DNA from: Piezodorus guildinii
Lineage: Eukaryota; Arthropoda; Insecta; Hemiptera; Pentatomidae
DNA: 64,000 nt
Assembly: GCA_023052935.1 (NCBI GenBank)
Contig: CM041297.1
Location: 3,400,280-3,464,279 of the forward strand
Direction: 5' to 3'
Shown here in pieces: positions 10,273 to 21,140 of the stretch. The translations under genes and the position numbers were made by a program. The first letter of the stretch is position 1; each line of letters starts with the position of its first letter. The notes beneath the pieces were generated by a model that was not told the DNA's origin, ran no database searches, and saw only the letters and a list, made by a program, of their open reading frames with translations.

Positions 10273-10689
10273 ACCGCCAACAAATAAATAAATAGTAATT
10301 CTACCTCGCTGTACTCCCTGAGACCGCCTTCTCTTCTCCTACTCCTACACCACCTGGAAGAACCCCGAAGAAAGTGGTATTAATAGAAGAGAGATAGGGA
10401 GATCCTAAAGGGAACCCAGCTATCGAGGCGGCTCCTTTGGTCTTCGCTTTATTACCGACCGCCTTTCAGCTTCTGCTACCGTCTGCCTTATCTTCCTCAC
10501 GGTAGCCCAGGAATTTCCTCTAAATCGTCGCTGAGTGTGATAGATATCCAGGGAGATGGTCGCCGTTTTAGGAGTAGAGCTTCGGATAGTCAAGGAGGCC
10601 GTTCGATCCAGGTTGAGGGCATGCCTTATACAAAAAGCAAGTTTCAGGAAGTACCAGCTACGAAATGGTGGATTTCACAAAACCCGCGT
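10273..10689. other. Less AT-rich, apparently single-copy island
   Basis: Mixed-composition sequence with several short CG-containing words and no match elsewhere in the window. The open frame at 10537-10767 runs into the next SINE and shows no domain, so I do not call it a gene. Confidence 0.4.
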
Positions 10690-10961
10690 GAGGTCAACTG
10701 TTGGGTATTGGCAAGCATAACTCAAGGTCGCGGGCTCAACACTGCAGATGACCATAGGATTTTTTAATGAGATTAAAAAATTCTTAGTTATGCCGTTTTT
10801 CGCAAGGGACCTAAAATGGTGGTCCTAAGCCTGTATGATGATGTCAGGTACTCGTTAAAGATCCCTATCCTAATAAAACCTTGTATAGGCACAATTTAGA
10901 ACTCCCACTGTAGCTTCGTCCGAATAGCCATAAAATGACGTTAAATAAATAAACAAACAAA
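10690..10961 (+). mobile_element. SINE-A copy, nearly full length
   Basis: Head ('tattggcaagcataactcaa', B-box region 'gcgggctcaac'), body ('aggattttttaatgagatta', 'gtcctaagcctg', 'caggtactcgttaaagatcc') and tail 'gttaaataaataaacaaaca' are all present. B-box and A-box are weakened. Confidence 0.8.
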
Positions 10962-11104
10962 TATAAAGTATTTATGAAATATATAGTAGGGGAAACTATT
11001 GAAATGAAATGAAATGAAAAAAAAAATTATTCTGGGATCAAATCCTCTTAGAATAACGAACAATGAAAAGAAAGAAATCCTTATGGTCTGGTTACCTGGT
11101 TAAA

Positions 11105-11105
11105 G

Positions 11106-11142
<37 letters not shown>

Positions 11143-11180
11143 ATATATATATATATATATATATAAATATATATATATAA
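11105..11180. repeat. Poly(A) run followed by (TA)n
   Basis: About 35 consecutive A residues followed by TA repeats; possibly a retroposon tail. Confidence 0.8.
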
Positions 11181-11277
11181 AAGAAAAAAATATGTATACA
11201 TGTAAAGGATCAAATATTCATTACATCTGTTAATCTTTGCAAATTTATAGTATATATATCTATATTTTACTTTGGAA

Positions 11278-11480
11278 CGGAACATTGAGATGTGAGTAGG
11301 TAGTGGAACAGTTTATGTTTGAAGGAAGAGAGAGAGGTGGCTTATCGAATAGAGATGGGCAGCGAATTCCAGAAGGATGAGGAACGAACGAGAAACGATT
11401 TGTGAAAGGATGCAGTTTTATGTAATGGGATATAAATATTGATTTATTGGGTTCTAGTATTTAACTAATGGATATCAGAT
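11278..11480 (-). pseudogene. Probable LINE ORF2 C-terminal scrap
   Basis: On the minus strand the sequence reads like the C-terminus of a non-LTR reverse transcriptase, with a conserved F-x-P-x-x-S-G-I-R region comparable to the better copy at 34320-34790 ('gaattccagaa' recurs in both). Short and without a long frame. Confidence 0.35.
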
Positions 11481-12040
11481 CGAAGGGTGAGGACCTCTGT
11501 TATATAGGAAAGTATTGGGAAAAATATTGGGAAAGTTCTCTTAAACTCATTCGAGACCAATTGCACACCGTGTGTGCAATTAAAGTTATATGCAATTATC
11601 AGTTATTCTGAATAAACTAGTATTCGAAATAAGATTTTTCTGGAACTAAGAAATCTGTAAAATACAGGAAAACAAGATTTGGCATTGGTTTCACTGTGTA
11701 CCAAAAAACCTAAAAATTATTTAAAGCCTTTCTTACATGAAACATACCAAGTAGTACTATGTGTTACATTACTGTATTATCTTCAGACATTTTCCTAAAA
11801 ATTTATTTCTCGTTTATGTTTTTTTTTTCATTATCCAACTTTTTTTTCTCTCAACTTTATAATACTTTTTTAAATATTTTCTTAGCATTATATTTTGTTC
11901 TTTATTACTGAAAGCAAAATAACGATTTTATATTACTTAACTATTTTAGTATTTTTCACCTATAACTATTTACCTTACATTGCACACCCGGTAAGTGAAT
12001 TCACTTGCGAATTGGGTGATTTCCGTAGTAAACATGTTTT
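11481..12040. other. Gap with a short dispersed repeat at 11985-12035
   Basis: 'gaattgggtgatttccg' next to 'gtaagtgaattcac' at about 11990-12022 recurs inverted at 36760-36795. The rest is AT-rich and unrecognised. Confidence 0.4.
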
Positions 12041-12840
12041 TTACTTTCACTTACTATATATAGTAAGGGAAAGTATTGCGATCGTGAAAATTTTCAAATT
12101 CCAGTTTTCAACGGAAATACACGTTTTAGGGTCCTCTGAGTCCAAATAACCAAGTCCCGCAAAAAGGTCTGTGTATGTGTGGTAACTTCCAGGCGGAAAC
12201 AAAAAGTCCTATGAAAATGAAATTTCATATTTAAGACAACTATACGCCCGAGACGTGACAAAACCTTTTTCATCAAAATGAGCCTACCAGAAGAGGCACT
12301 TTATACCATGCATATTCACATTTTTTCGATTCTCTCAAAAACCGTTCCGACGATTTTGATTAAACTCGCTATATCGATGTAAAATTTAATGGGCTTTAAC
12401 ATCATGTAAGTTTCATTCTGATTCAAATATTCTGACAGGACTTAAATGCCGATAGTTTAAGTTTTCTTCCTCTAAAGTACCTTTAATTCTATAAAAATAA
12501 CCATATTATCTTGTTGGCATTGATAATTAACAGCTAAATATGTAAATTGTGCGAATTTGAAAAACAACTAAAGGAAAAAACTGAAAAACTATTTTTTTTA
12601 ATGCAATTTTTCGTTTTTGAACATAAGAACAATAATATACATGTATGATATACCGTTTGAAAGCTAAAGATTTTAGAAAAAATATTATCTCATACACAAG
12701 CTTTTAAAAGTTAATAGAGAGTGATAAAAACCTGATAAAACTAACTGATTATTTTAGATTATAATATAATAGATTTTTTAATAAAACACATGTTTCTATA
12801 GAAATTTCATTTATTTTTAAATGGTTTCACTCATTTTTCT
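12041..12840 (-). mobile_element. HINE-like copy, 5' end missing; arm of a large inverted repeat
   Basis: It starts (3' end of the element) with ACTTTCACTTACTATATATAG, contains a short GT stretch, then the family body, and breaks off at about 12840 before the TCTGGTGC end. Private variants such as 'ggtcctctgagtcc' and 'ttccaggcggaaac' are shared only with the plus-strand copy at 15068-15933. Confidence 0.8.
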
Positions 12841-13501
12841 CCCGAGACGTGACAAAACCTTTTTCATCAAAATGAGCTTACCAGAAGAGCCACTTTAAAC
12901 AATGCATTTTGCACCTTTTTTCGATTTTCTCGGACGGTTCCGACGATTTTGATTAAACTCGCTATATCCATGTAAATTTAATAAATAAATAAATTTAAAT
13001 AGTCTGACAGGGCTAAAATGCCGATATTTTAAATTTTCTTCCTCTAAAGTACCTTTAATTTTTAAGATTCGATAATAATAACTAGATTATCTTGTTAACG
13101 CTGATTAAAAACAGGTAAATATGTAAATTGAATGAATTCGATACATAACTAAAAGAGAAAACAGAAGTAATATTTTTTTAATGCAATTTTTTGTTTTTGA
13201 ACATAGCAACAGTAATATACACTTATAATATACCGTTGGAAAGCTAAAGCTTTTAGAAAAAAAATATTATCTAATACACAAGAGCTTGTAAAAGTTAATA
13301 AAGAGTGATGAAAAGCAGATAGAACTAATTATTTTAGATAATAATACGATATATTTTTTAATAAAACACGTGTTTCTATAGAAATTCAATTTAATTAATT
13401 CTTTAGTAGTTTCACGTATTTTCATCTTTAACTGTATTTAAAATTGTGTAATAGATTTTAAAAATTGAGGTAAGTGAAAGTCGTGTGCTGCCCGCACCAG
13501 A
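12841..13501 (-). mobile_element. HINE-like copy lacking the hairpin end, joined to the previous copy
   Basis: The sequence resumes at 'cccgagacgtgacaaaacct', mid-family, and runs to the complete 5' end (...GTGTGCTGCCCGCACCAGA in reverse). Together with the preceding partial copy it forms a head-to-tail dimer with the junction deleted. Confidence 0.8.
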
Positions 13502-14215
13502 TTTTTTAAGCAGAAAACATCACTTCTTTAGACACCATCTCAGAGTCAAGTATGTATCTTTTTTTCTTATTGATTATGATCTCTTTTCATCGCCTATTTC
13601 TTTCTCCCTCTTTCCATATTCATATATTTTTTCGTTATATATCCTGACATATAATTGTTAGTTTAATATTACATTATTTTAAAATTTAAAATTATTTTTT
13701 TATTCATATTGTTTGTCTTTTCTAATGACTATGTTTTGTTTTTTTATATTAGCTATGCTCTTAACTATGTTTTTAATATATTACCGTCATATATCACTTC
13801 AAAATTGTTCATATTTAAAAAAAAAATAAAATTTTAATTGTTCACATATTGTTCCTTTGTCAATTTTTGATTTGCTTAGTATATATAACAATATATTCTT
13901 ATTGCAATATTATCATCTCAATTCTGTTTACTTCCATACTGTACAACTATCATCTTATTAATTCTTTTTATAAATGTCATCCATACTTTATTACTGTCAT
14001 TTTATTATCATATTACATTTAATTTTATTTATGTTCCCCATATTATATTACTGTCACCATATTATTATTATATACCTAACGCATTATTAAGTCTATAATT
14101 ACATTGGTTGTTATCTTGTTTCTTTTAGCCCTGACGAAGGCCCTCAATGTAGGCTGAAACGTCGGCACATAATTAAAATAGCACTTGTTTTAGATGTGTG
14201 TTTCTATTGTATGAC
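13502..14215 (+). mobile_element. PLE 3' region with hammerhead motif
   Basis: AT-rich non-coding sequence leads into the hammerhead motif at 14131-14163 and an A/T-rich end 'cataattaaaatagcacttg'. This is the arrangement seen at the 3' end of the other PLE copies. The coding region is absent, so the 5' border is uncertain. Confidence 0.5.
14131..14163 (+). ncRNA. Hammerhead ribozyme candidate, canonical core
   Basis: CTGACGA (fits CUGANGA), stem II arms AGGCC / GGCT closing a CTCAATGTA loop, GAAA, then C-GTC. All conserved core positions and the GUC cleavage triplet are present. The minimal self-complementary ACGU in place of stem III is the form known from Penelope-like elements, where cleavage occurs as dimers. 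Activity is inferred, not shown. Confidence 0.65.
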
Positions 14216-15067
14216 CGCACCCCCAACCATCTTCCTCATCTATTTACTATCAGTAGTAACCACGGTAGTAGCCCGCTATTTAATTTGTCTGTGAAATTGG
14301 CGAGTGATTCTTAATACAAGCTTAGTTTTCGCAAATATTTTTCATTAAGTCAATTGAATACAATTTTCCAGTTGGGAACCATTGCTATGTATTTTATAAA
14401 TAGAAATTCGGGTTCTACGTATCTTGAAACGTAAGCATTCAAATTTTAATAAAGCTGTATTTTTTTTTACCAAAAAATAAATGGAGAGGTCTTCTTGGTT
14501 ATTTTAAAGTTGTTAAATGCGATAATTGTCCTTGAGCAAACCCGATCGCGATCTCTCCCCTCGCAGATAACCCGCCCGGAACGAGCCCTTCAGTTAATAT
14601 GTTTCCACTCGAGGGGAGACAAGTTGATCCCCGCCCTAATGAAAAACATATTCCCCGATGATTGAGGGAAATTGATAAAGATGGCAGAATAATCTAGTTA
14701 GTGAAAGCGAAAGGTCTTTGTTGTTGGGTCGGCACGCACGTCTCTTCTCTTTATTAGCCAGCACTTTGGCTTATTGCACTGCACATCTGTTGGAGGCTTT
14801 AGTCTGCGGTTTAGGCCGTGTCGTTATCCTTCGCGGAATTACATCGCGTGCTAATAGGCTGAGAGAATGCGATCCGCAGACTTACGGTGTGTTAGCACAA
14901 ACTCCATATAGATGCTAGGGTGGTTCCTATGGGTGTGTTCAGAAGTCAAAATTCAATAAAAGAAGTCAAAAGAATTGAGCTTCTATGATAACTAGAGTAG
15001 CTAAAGGCGGAAAATGCAAGAGATTATTAAGTTGCGGAATTACTTAGCTCATGGCTTCTATAAAAAA
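14216..15067. other. Single-copy stretch with a less AT-rich island (14530-14940)
   Basis: It contains CG-rich words ('ccgatcgcgatctctcccct', 'gcccggaacgagccc') not repeated elsewhere in the window. A short stretch around 14407 ('ttcgggttctacgtatcttg') matches the R-X repeat. The frame 14718-14918 has no recognisable domain. Probably host non-coding DNA. Confidence 0.4.
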
Positions 15068-15933
15068 TCTGGTGCAAGCAACACACGACTTTCACTTACC
15101 TCCGTTTTTAAAATCGATTCAAGAATTTTCAAATACAGTAAGAGAGAAAAATGAGTGAAACCATTTAAAAATAAATGAAATTTCTATAGAAACATGTGTT
15201 TTATTAAAAAATCTATTATATTATAATCTAAAATAATCAGTTAGTTTTATCAGGTTTTTATCACTCTCTATTAACTTTTAAAAGCTTGTGTATGAGATAA
15301 TATTTTTTCTAAAATCTTTAGCTTTCAAACGGTATATCATACATGTATATTATTGTTCTTAAGTTCAAAAACGAAAAATTGCATTAAAAAAAATAGTTTT
15401 TCAGTTTTTTCCTTTAGTTGTTTTTCAAATTCGCACAATTTACATATTTAGCTGTTAATTATCAATGCCAACAAGATAATATGGTTATTTTTATAGAATT
15501 AAAGGTACTTTAGAGGAAGAAAACTTAAACTATCGGCATTTAAGTCCTGTCAGAATATTTGAATCAGAATGAAACTTACATGATGTTAAAGCCCATTAAA
15601 TTTTACATCGATATAGCGAGTTTAATCAAAATCGTCGGAACGGTTTTTGAGAGAATCGAAAAAATGTGAATATGCATGGTATAAAGTGCTCTTCTGGTAG
15701 CTCATTTTGATGAAAAAGGTTTTGTCACGTCTCGGGCTTATAGTTGTCTTAAATATGAAATTTCATTTTCATAGGACTTTTTGTTTCCGCCTGGAAGTTA
15801 CCACACATACACAGACCTTTTTGCGGGACTTGGTTATTTGGACTCAGAGGACCCTAAAACGTGTATTTCCGTTGAAAACTGGAATTCGAAAATTTTCACG
15901 ATCGCAATACTTTTCCTTACTATATATAGTAAT
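15068..15933 (+). mobile_element. HINE-like copy; plus-strand arm of the large inverted repeat
   Basis: It starts TCTGGTGCAAGCAACACACG and runs to the palindrome TTACTATATATAGTAA at 15917-15933. It is almost the reverse complement of 12041-12840, sharing variants such as 'gactcagaggaccc' and 'ccgcctggaagttacc' absent from other copies. Confidence 0.85.
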
Positions 15934-15934
15934 A

Positions 15935-16415
15935 TTGTTCTTTCGACGGTTTTATATGGGTGATGTTTGGGGTAATCACCTCCCAGTCAATGTCAAAATG
16001 ATCACTCCTTTTAGAAAAAGTGGACTGTATGAAAATGTAAAAACTAAGTAAATGGAGGCTGGATCTAGATAATAGACGTGTACGAGAGGTATACTGTACG
16101 TCGATGGGAGGATTGTGTTAGTCTGATTTAAGGGGTTTAAGCTTGAACGGTTGATTGCATCGCGGAGACTCAAATGGGCGAGTAAAGTGGTTGGGCTCGA
16201 TGACGAGCGGATTCCGAGGAAGTTGGTATTTGCTGAACCGACTGGTAGGCGTCCGAAAGGTAGGCCTGAAGCGGAGATGGGAGGATTGCGTTAAGGCTGA
16301 TCTCGGGGGCTTGGGCTTGAATGGTGAACATTGGACGAGTCTCTGTAGGCGGAATTTGGTGGTATTGGCATCGAACCTTCGGGTTCGCTAAGCCTATTAT
16401 TATTATTATTATTAT
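15935..16415 (+). mobile_element. RTE-like LINE 3' end, rearranged
   Basis: It starts with a diverged 'gttctttcgacggttttata' (compare 23740), then skips to 'gattgcatcgcggagactca' and continues to the family 3' end: basic 'RRPKGRPKRRWED'-type coding words, 'tcggcatcgaaccttcgggtt' in variant form, and a (TTA)n tail at 16394-16420. Coding capacity is lost. Confidence 0.75.
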
Positions 16416-16518
16416 TATTAAGCTTGAACGGTAATCATTGAATGAATCTGTGTAGGCCCTATTTAGTGGTATCAGCATAGAACCTTCTGGTTCATTAATC
16501 CTATTATTTTCATTATTA
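16416..16518 (+). mobile_element. Second, more diverged RTE 3' terminus
   Basis: Directly after the TTA tail the sequence again reads 'agcttgaacggtaatcattg', 'ctgtgtaggccctattta', 'agaaccttctggttcattaa' and ends in 'cctattattttcattatta'. This is a second copy of the last 100 bp of the RTE family, older than the first. Confidence 0.65.
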
Positions 16519-16520
16519 TA

Positions 16521-17532
16521 TTGCCTTGTGTCACATGAAATGTCCGTTTTCAAGGTAAAGGATTTTCATTAAAAATATGATATGAAAAATAAATAATTTT
16601 ATTCGAAGTATTTACCTTCTTTTTTTACACATTTTTCCCAACTTGACACCAACTTTTTTATCTCCGAACTAAAAAACTCTGAGCTTTGAAGTGAAACAAA
16701 ATCTGAAAACGCACTTTTCACTTGATCAACATTTTCAAAAGGTTATCCTTTCATATATCGAGCTTTTTTACTTTCCCAATACACTTTAAATGTCTGGAAA
16801 CGGTAGATGCACTTGCATTTAGTTGTGTTGAGAGTCCTTTAACTGTTTGGTAGGGGTTTCCTTCTTCTTTATGTTTGAGGGCAAGTCGGTATCCCCAGCT
16901 GAAAACTTAGCAAAACCAACGGCGAATGGTCCGCTCATTAACACTCCCTTCCCTAAACGCCTTGCAAATATTTCTAGCGGCCTCAGCTACTGAATGCCCG
17001 AGTTTAAACTCGTACAAAAATATTACACGAAAATCATGTGTTTCCATGTTCATATTTGGAGGTATACTGAAAAGTGGGTAATTGATTGGGAAGCTAATGT
17101 TTATAATACAAAGGTAGAGGATTAGTAACTGTTTACTTTAAATATGTAAACAAGGATCACTTTTACCTGGGTGGCTAGCGTAACAGCCCCCATGCCAAAG
17201 GTCACGGGTTCAAATCCGCAGGTGGTCCTAGGATTTTTTAATGGGAGTAAAAAATCCTTAGTTACGTCGTCGTTCGGAGGGGACGTTAAAAGGTGGTCCC
17301 GAGCCTGTGCGATATCAGGTACTCGTTAAAGATCCCTATCCCAATAAAACCTGGATAGGCAAAATTTAGGACTCCCACTGTAGCATCGTCCGTATTAGCC
17401 ATAGTAGCATAAAGTGACGTTAAATAAATAAACAAACAAATATGTAAACATTCGGAAGAAAACAGAGACCTGCAAAATTCTTTATGCATTTCAGAAACTA
17501 TAAAAACGGACATTTTATGTGAAACAACCCAA
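16521..17532 (-). mobile_element. Mariner-like element M2 with SINE inserted
   Basis: The left end TTGCCTTGTGTCACATGAAA and the right end matching M1 are flanked by TA at 16519-16520 and 17533-17534. It lacks a transposase block present in M1 (equivalent to about 6250-6382). A SINE-A copy of about 285 bp sits inside at 17153-17437. The 25 bp after its right TA equal the flank of M1 at 6915-6939. Confidence 0.85.
17153..17437 (+). mobile_element. SINE-A reference copy with 13-bp target duplication
   Basis: tRNA-derived head with A-box region 'tgggtggctagcg' and B-box 'gggttcaaatcc', body with 'aggattttttaatgggagta' and 'aggtactcgttaaagatccc', tail 'gttaaataaataaacaaaca'. It is flanked by AAATATGTAAACA at 17140-17152 and 17438-17450. 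The intact empty site is present in M1 at about 6816-6830, which fixes both ends of the SINE. Confidence 0.92.
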
Positions 17533-17540
17533 TATTTCTC

Positions 17541-18019
17541 AATGTTTTAAGGCCATGCTTCATTTTCATAAAGTTTTTCTTTCATATATCGAGCTTTTTT
17601 ACTTTCCCAATACACTTTAAATGTCTGGAAACGGTAGATACACTTGCATTTAGTTGTGCTGAGAGTCCTTTCACTGTTTGGTAGAGGTTTCCTTCTACTG
17701 TATGTTTGAGGGCATCGTTGTCAATTACGGACAAAGAGGAGGTCTTCCTCGGGGCAAGTTTTCCAAGTCGGTATGTCGAGCTGAAAACTTTGTAAACCAA
17801 CTGCAAATGGTCCGTTCATTAACACTCCCTTCCCAAACGCCTGCAAATATTTCTAGCGGCCTCAGCTGCTGAATGGCCGAGTTTAAACTCGGTACTAAAA
17901 AGTGGGTAATTGATTGGGAAGCTAATGTTAAAAAAAAGGAAGAAAACAACAGAGACCTGCAAAATCCTTTATGTATTTCAGAAACTATAAAAACGGACAT
18001 TTCATGTGAAACAATCCAT
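17541..18019 (-). mobile_element. Mariner-like element M3, left part missing
   Basis: It starts abruptly at 'cattttcataaagttttt', shares M2's internal deletion ('tttcatatatcgagc'), and ends in the terminal repeat 'catgtgaaacaatccat' before TA at 18020. The minus-strand frame 17806-17582 still shows 'GLSAQLNASVSTVSRHLKCI' from the DNA-binding region. It lies directly beside M2, separated by the shared 25-bp flank. Confidence 0.8.
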
Positions 18020-18034
18020 TATATACTACCTACG

Positions 18035-18180
18035 AGGGAGCAGCGTGGTCTAGTGGATAGAGCACTAGTCTTCTCCGGGTCCCGGGTTCGAACCCCGGCT
18101 GTGGCAGAATTATTTAGTCTGTTATTTCAGCCGTGAAGCGAAGACCCTTTATGGGTTGTGGAAGTAAAGGTTCATAATCC
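18035..18180 (+). mobile_element. SINE-B copy (tRNA-derived)
   Basis: The head is close to a tRNA: A box 'gtggtctagtggatag', B box 'gggttcgaaccccgg'. No acceptor stem complement is found downstream, and the head continues into a shared non-tRNA body ('tgtggcagaattatttagtc', 'tgttatttcagccgtg'). The same head-body order occurs at 53774, 54246 and 55646, so this is a SINE, not a tRNA gene. Confidence 0.75.
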
Positions 18181-18929
18181 TCTCTATGTTTCTTGAACGG
18201 AATTTCTAGTTACATCCTGGCAGTTTTGTTTATGATTTAATCAGACTTGAATAAAATAACCCTTCTTTTTTCATAGAAAAAGAAATCTTCAGGACTTGGA
18301 AGTAAACATTTGAGAGAAACTCCGATTAGGTAGGATATGGGAAAAATCCAAGCCTGGAAAGTGCCTGTATTTTTCTCTAGACTAAAAGCCGTTTTAGACA
18401 AAGCGACCCGCGAAGTGGCGTTATGAAAAGCCCCCCCCCCCCCTCACTATCGGCTAAAACCTTTCCCGGTTACCGCCTCTCGCTGCTGAATCTTTAACTC
18501 GAGTTTAAACAGCATCTTCTCTTCATGAATATTATAAGCTGAGCCTCACCTTAACGGCAGCCTCTTTTCAGATGTTCGATTTTCAATGGGGCGGAGTGCA
18601 GGGGAAATGGCTGTCTGAGTCTTCAATAGAAACGTTTGAATCTTTTCAAGCTATTTGGTTCACGTCATTGCATGATGGAGAGTTTAAAGGGGCGGTGTTG
18701 CCGAGTGGGTTATCGCGCCTTGGTATGAAATTGCGTTGCCCAACAACCAGGTGACCAGAAACTGTTAAAGCCAGGGTAATACAAAAGATATTAAAGAAGG
18801 GGAAATCGAAAACTTAGAGACTTATTATTCTCTAAATTATGAAGTTAAGTTTTTATAATTATTGCTTTCACTCATATGAATTCATTCATTCATTCAAACG
18901 TTTTAAAACAATTGGCTATTGGTGAAATG
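18181..18929. other. Single-copy island with a C13 run
   Basis: Less AT-rich sequence including a run of 13 C at 18431-18443. The frame at 18572-18754 (60 codons) has no recognisable domain. I do not see this sequence elsewhere in the window. Confidence 0.4.
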
Positions 18930-19480
18930 GCTTTTAGGATCATGAGAGCAAATAACCAAGTCGCGCAAAAAGGTCTGTTTGTGTATGTGTGTTTTTCTGG
19001 TAAGCCGAAAAGTCGTACAAAACTGAAATCATTTAAGACATTTTATCCCTGAGACGTTACTGCATTTTTATCAAAATCGCCTAACCAGAAAAGCCACTCT
19101 TTACCATGCATTTTGCTCTTTTTTTTTACGATTTTCTCTAAAACAGCTATAACGATTTTGTTCGCTATATCCATGTAAAATTATATGGGCCTAACTATAA
19201 TAGTTTCATTCTGATTGGAATAGTCTGATGGGGCTTAAATGCCGAGATTTTAAATTTGCTTTCTCTAAAGTATCTTTAATTTTTTAATTTAGCAACCACA
19301 TCTTTTTAGCATTGTACAAAACAGATAAGTATATAATTGTACGAAAATAAAGGAGAAAACAACAAAAAAAAAAAAACAACATTTTTTCTGCAATTTTAGT
19401 GTTTTTTAACCTAAGAACATGAACATCGGTGTATAATATACCGATGGAATACTAAAGATTAAAGAAAGTCCCCTATATTG
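18930..19480 (-). mobile_element. Old diverged HINE-like copy
   Basis: Family words are recognisable in order but with many changes: 'aaataaccaagtcgcgcaaa', a GT stretch, 'gagacgttac', 'taccatgcattttgctc', 'ggggcttaaatgccgagat', 'gtataatataccgatggaat'. Both ends are missing. Confidence 0.65.
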
Positions 19481-19633
19481 TTCTGAGTATCTTACTTTCT
19501 GTTTAGTTTCAATGTTATTTCAAAGATGTCAATTAACATCGCCTAATAGAAAACATTCATTTTTATTGCTCATTCCAATAATTTATTAATCTTATAATTG
19601 ATGAACACGTCAAAATATCCTTTGATAATATAG

Positions 19634-19985
19634 TTATTTATATGAAATTATTTTATTGATTTCCGATATCAAACAGTAGATGTTGGTACTCCTGGATGAT
19701 GGTGTTTGTTTTGTTTTAATGGCGAGGTCAAACAAGAGTTTAGCAATCTGGTGAGATATTCTTTTCTTGCTTAAGCCGAAGGACCTTGAAATGGAATGGT
19801 GTCTATAAGTGATCTTAGTTCTTCTTTTTGGGACCAGGTTTAGGAATAGGTTAATAATATTATGGCTGACTGGGTAGTTACTAGTTACGAGAAATGAATA
19901 CGCTGTATGTATAATATTTTCAAGGGACCTTTTTGTAGTCAAATATAACATTTTATAAGTAAAATTTAACCTTTTCCACATCATG
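19634..19985 (-). other. Unidentified open frame next to a poly(A) run
   Basis: A minus-strand frame of about 115 codons beyond the homopolymer has mixed composition ('FLNLVPKRRTKITYRHHSIS', 'GLSKKRISHQIAKLLFDLAI'), unlike the low-complexity ORFs nearby. I recognise no domain. On the plus strand it is followed by about 28 A before a HINE-like copy, so it may belong to a retroposed sequence whose sense strand is not settled. Confidence 0.25.
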
Positions 19986-19987
19986 TC

Positions 19988-20013
<26 letters not shown>

Positions 20014-20018
<5 letters not shown>

Positions 20019-20887
20019 TGCGGGCAACAAACGACTTTCACTTACCTCCATTTTAAAAATCAATGAAAGAATTTTCAAATACAGTTAGAGATAAAAAAAA
20101 CGTGAAACTATTAAAGAATTAATATAATTGAATTTCTATGTGTTTTATTAAAAAATCTATTATATTATTATCAAAAATAATCAGTTAGTTATCGGCTTTT
20201 TATCACTCTTTATTAACTTTTACAAGCTTGTGTATAAAATAATATTTTTTCTAAAATCTTTATCTTTTAAACGGTATATCAGGCATGTATATTACTGTTA
20301 TTATGTTTAAAAACGGAAAATTGCATTAATAAAATATTGTTTCTGTTTTCTCCTTTAGTTGGGTATCCAATTTATATATTTACCTGTTTTTCATCAGTGG
20401 TAACAAGATAATATAGTTATTTTTATAGAATAAACAAAATTAAAGGTACTTTAGAGAAAGAAAATATCGGCATTTAAGCCCTGTCACACTATTTTTATCA
20501 GGATAAAACCTACATGATATTAAAGCCCAATAAATTTTACATCTGTATAGGGAGTTTAATGAAAATCGTCGGACCGTTTTCGAGAAAATCGAAAAAAGGT
20601 GCAAAATGCATGGTATAAAGTGCCTCTTCTGGTAAGCTCATTTTGATGAAATAGGTTTTGTAACGTCTCGGGCGTATATTTGTCTTAAATATGAAATTTC
20701 AGTTTCATAGGACTTACCGTTTCCGCCCGGGTGTTACCACACACGACACACAGACCTTTTTGCGGGACTTGGTTATTTGGACTCAGGGGACCCCAAAACG
20801 TGTATTTCCGTTGAAAACTGGTATTCGAAAATTTTCACGATCGCAATACTTTCCCTTACTATATATAAGTAGTAAGTGAAAGTAAAA
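20014..20887 (+). mobile_element. HINE-like copy, complete
   Basis: Both termini are present: TCTGGTGCGGGCAACAAACG with ACTTTCACTTAC at the start, and the hairpin CTTACTATATATAAGTAG followed by GTAAGTGAAAGT at the end. Length is about 874 bp. The CA microsatellite is short here. It was inserted right after an A28 run. Confidence 0.88.
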
Positions 20888-21005
20888 TTGCAAATTATTA
20901 CACAATTGGTTTATTATTTCCAAATATAACTGTTTATAAGCTATTAATCATTATAAAAAACAAAAAATAGTTCTAAGGCAAATCACCTATCCCTACTCAT
21001 ACATA

Positions 21006-21008
21006 TAC

Positions 21009-21070
<62 letters not shown>

Positions 21071-21071
21071 T
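21006..21071. repeat. (TA)n microsatellite
   Basis: Long TA run with one phase change near its middle. Confidence 0.95.
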
Positions 21072-21140
21072 AGGAAATGGAATAAACCATTGCGTAATTA
21101 TTTGCAGCACTTAAATTTATACTTGTCAATAAACAAACCA

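Noticed and set aside
10537..10767. Plus-strand ORF of 76 codons
   Set aside because: Its second half is SINE-A sequence, so the frame is accidental.
12094..12276. Recurrent ORF of about 60 codons starting MMKKVLSRLG, also at 15707, 20691, 46189, 51143 and 57840
   Set aside because: It is the same stretch of the HINE-like element in each copy. It differs in length and frame, is broken by single-base indels with no sign of frame conservation, and the element is non-coding by structure.
18035..18110. tRNA gene
   Set aside because: A and B boxes are good, but no matching acceptor arm closes the structure and the head continues into a body shared with three other loci. It is the SINE-B head.
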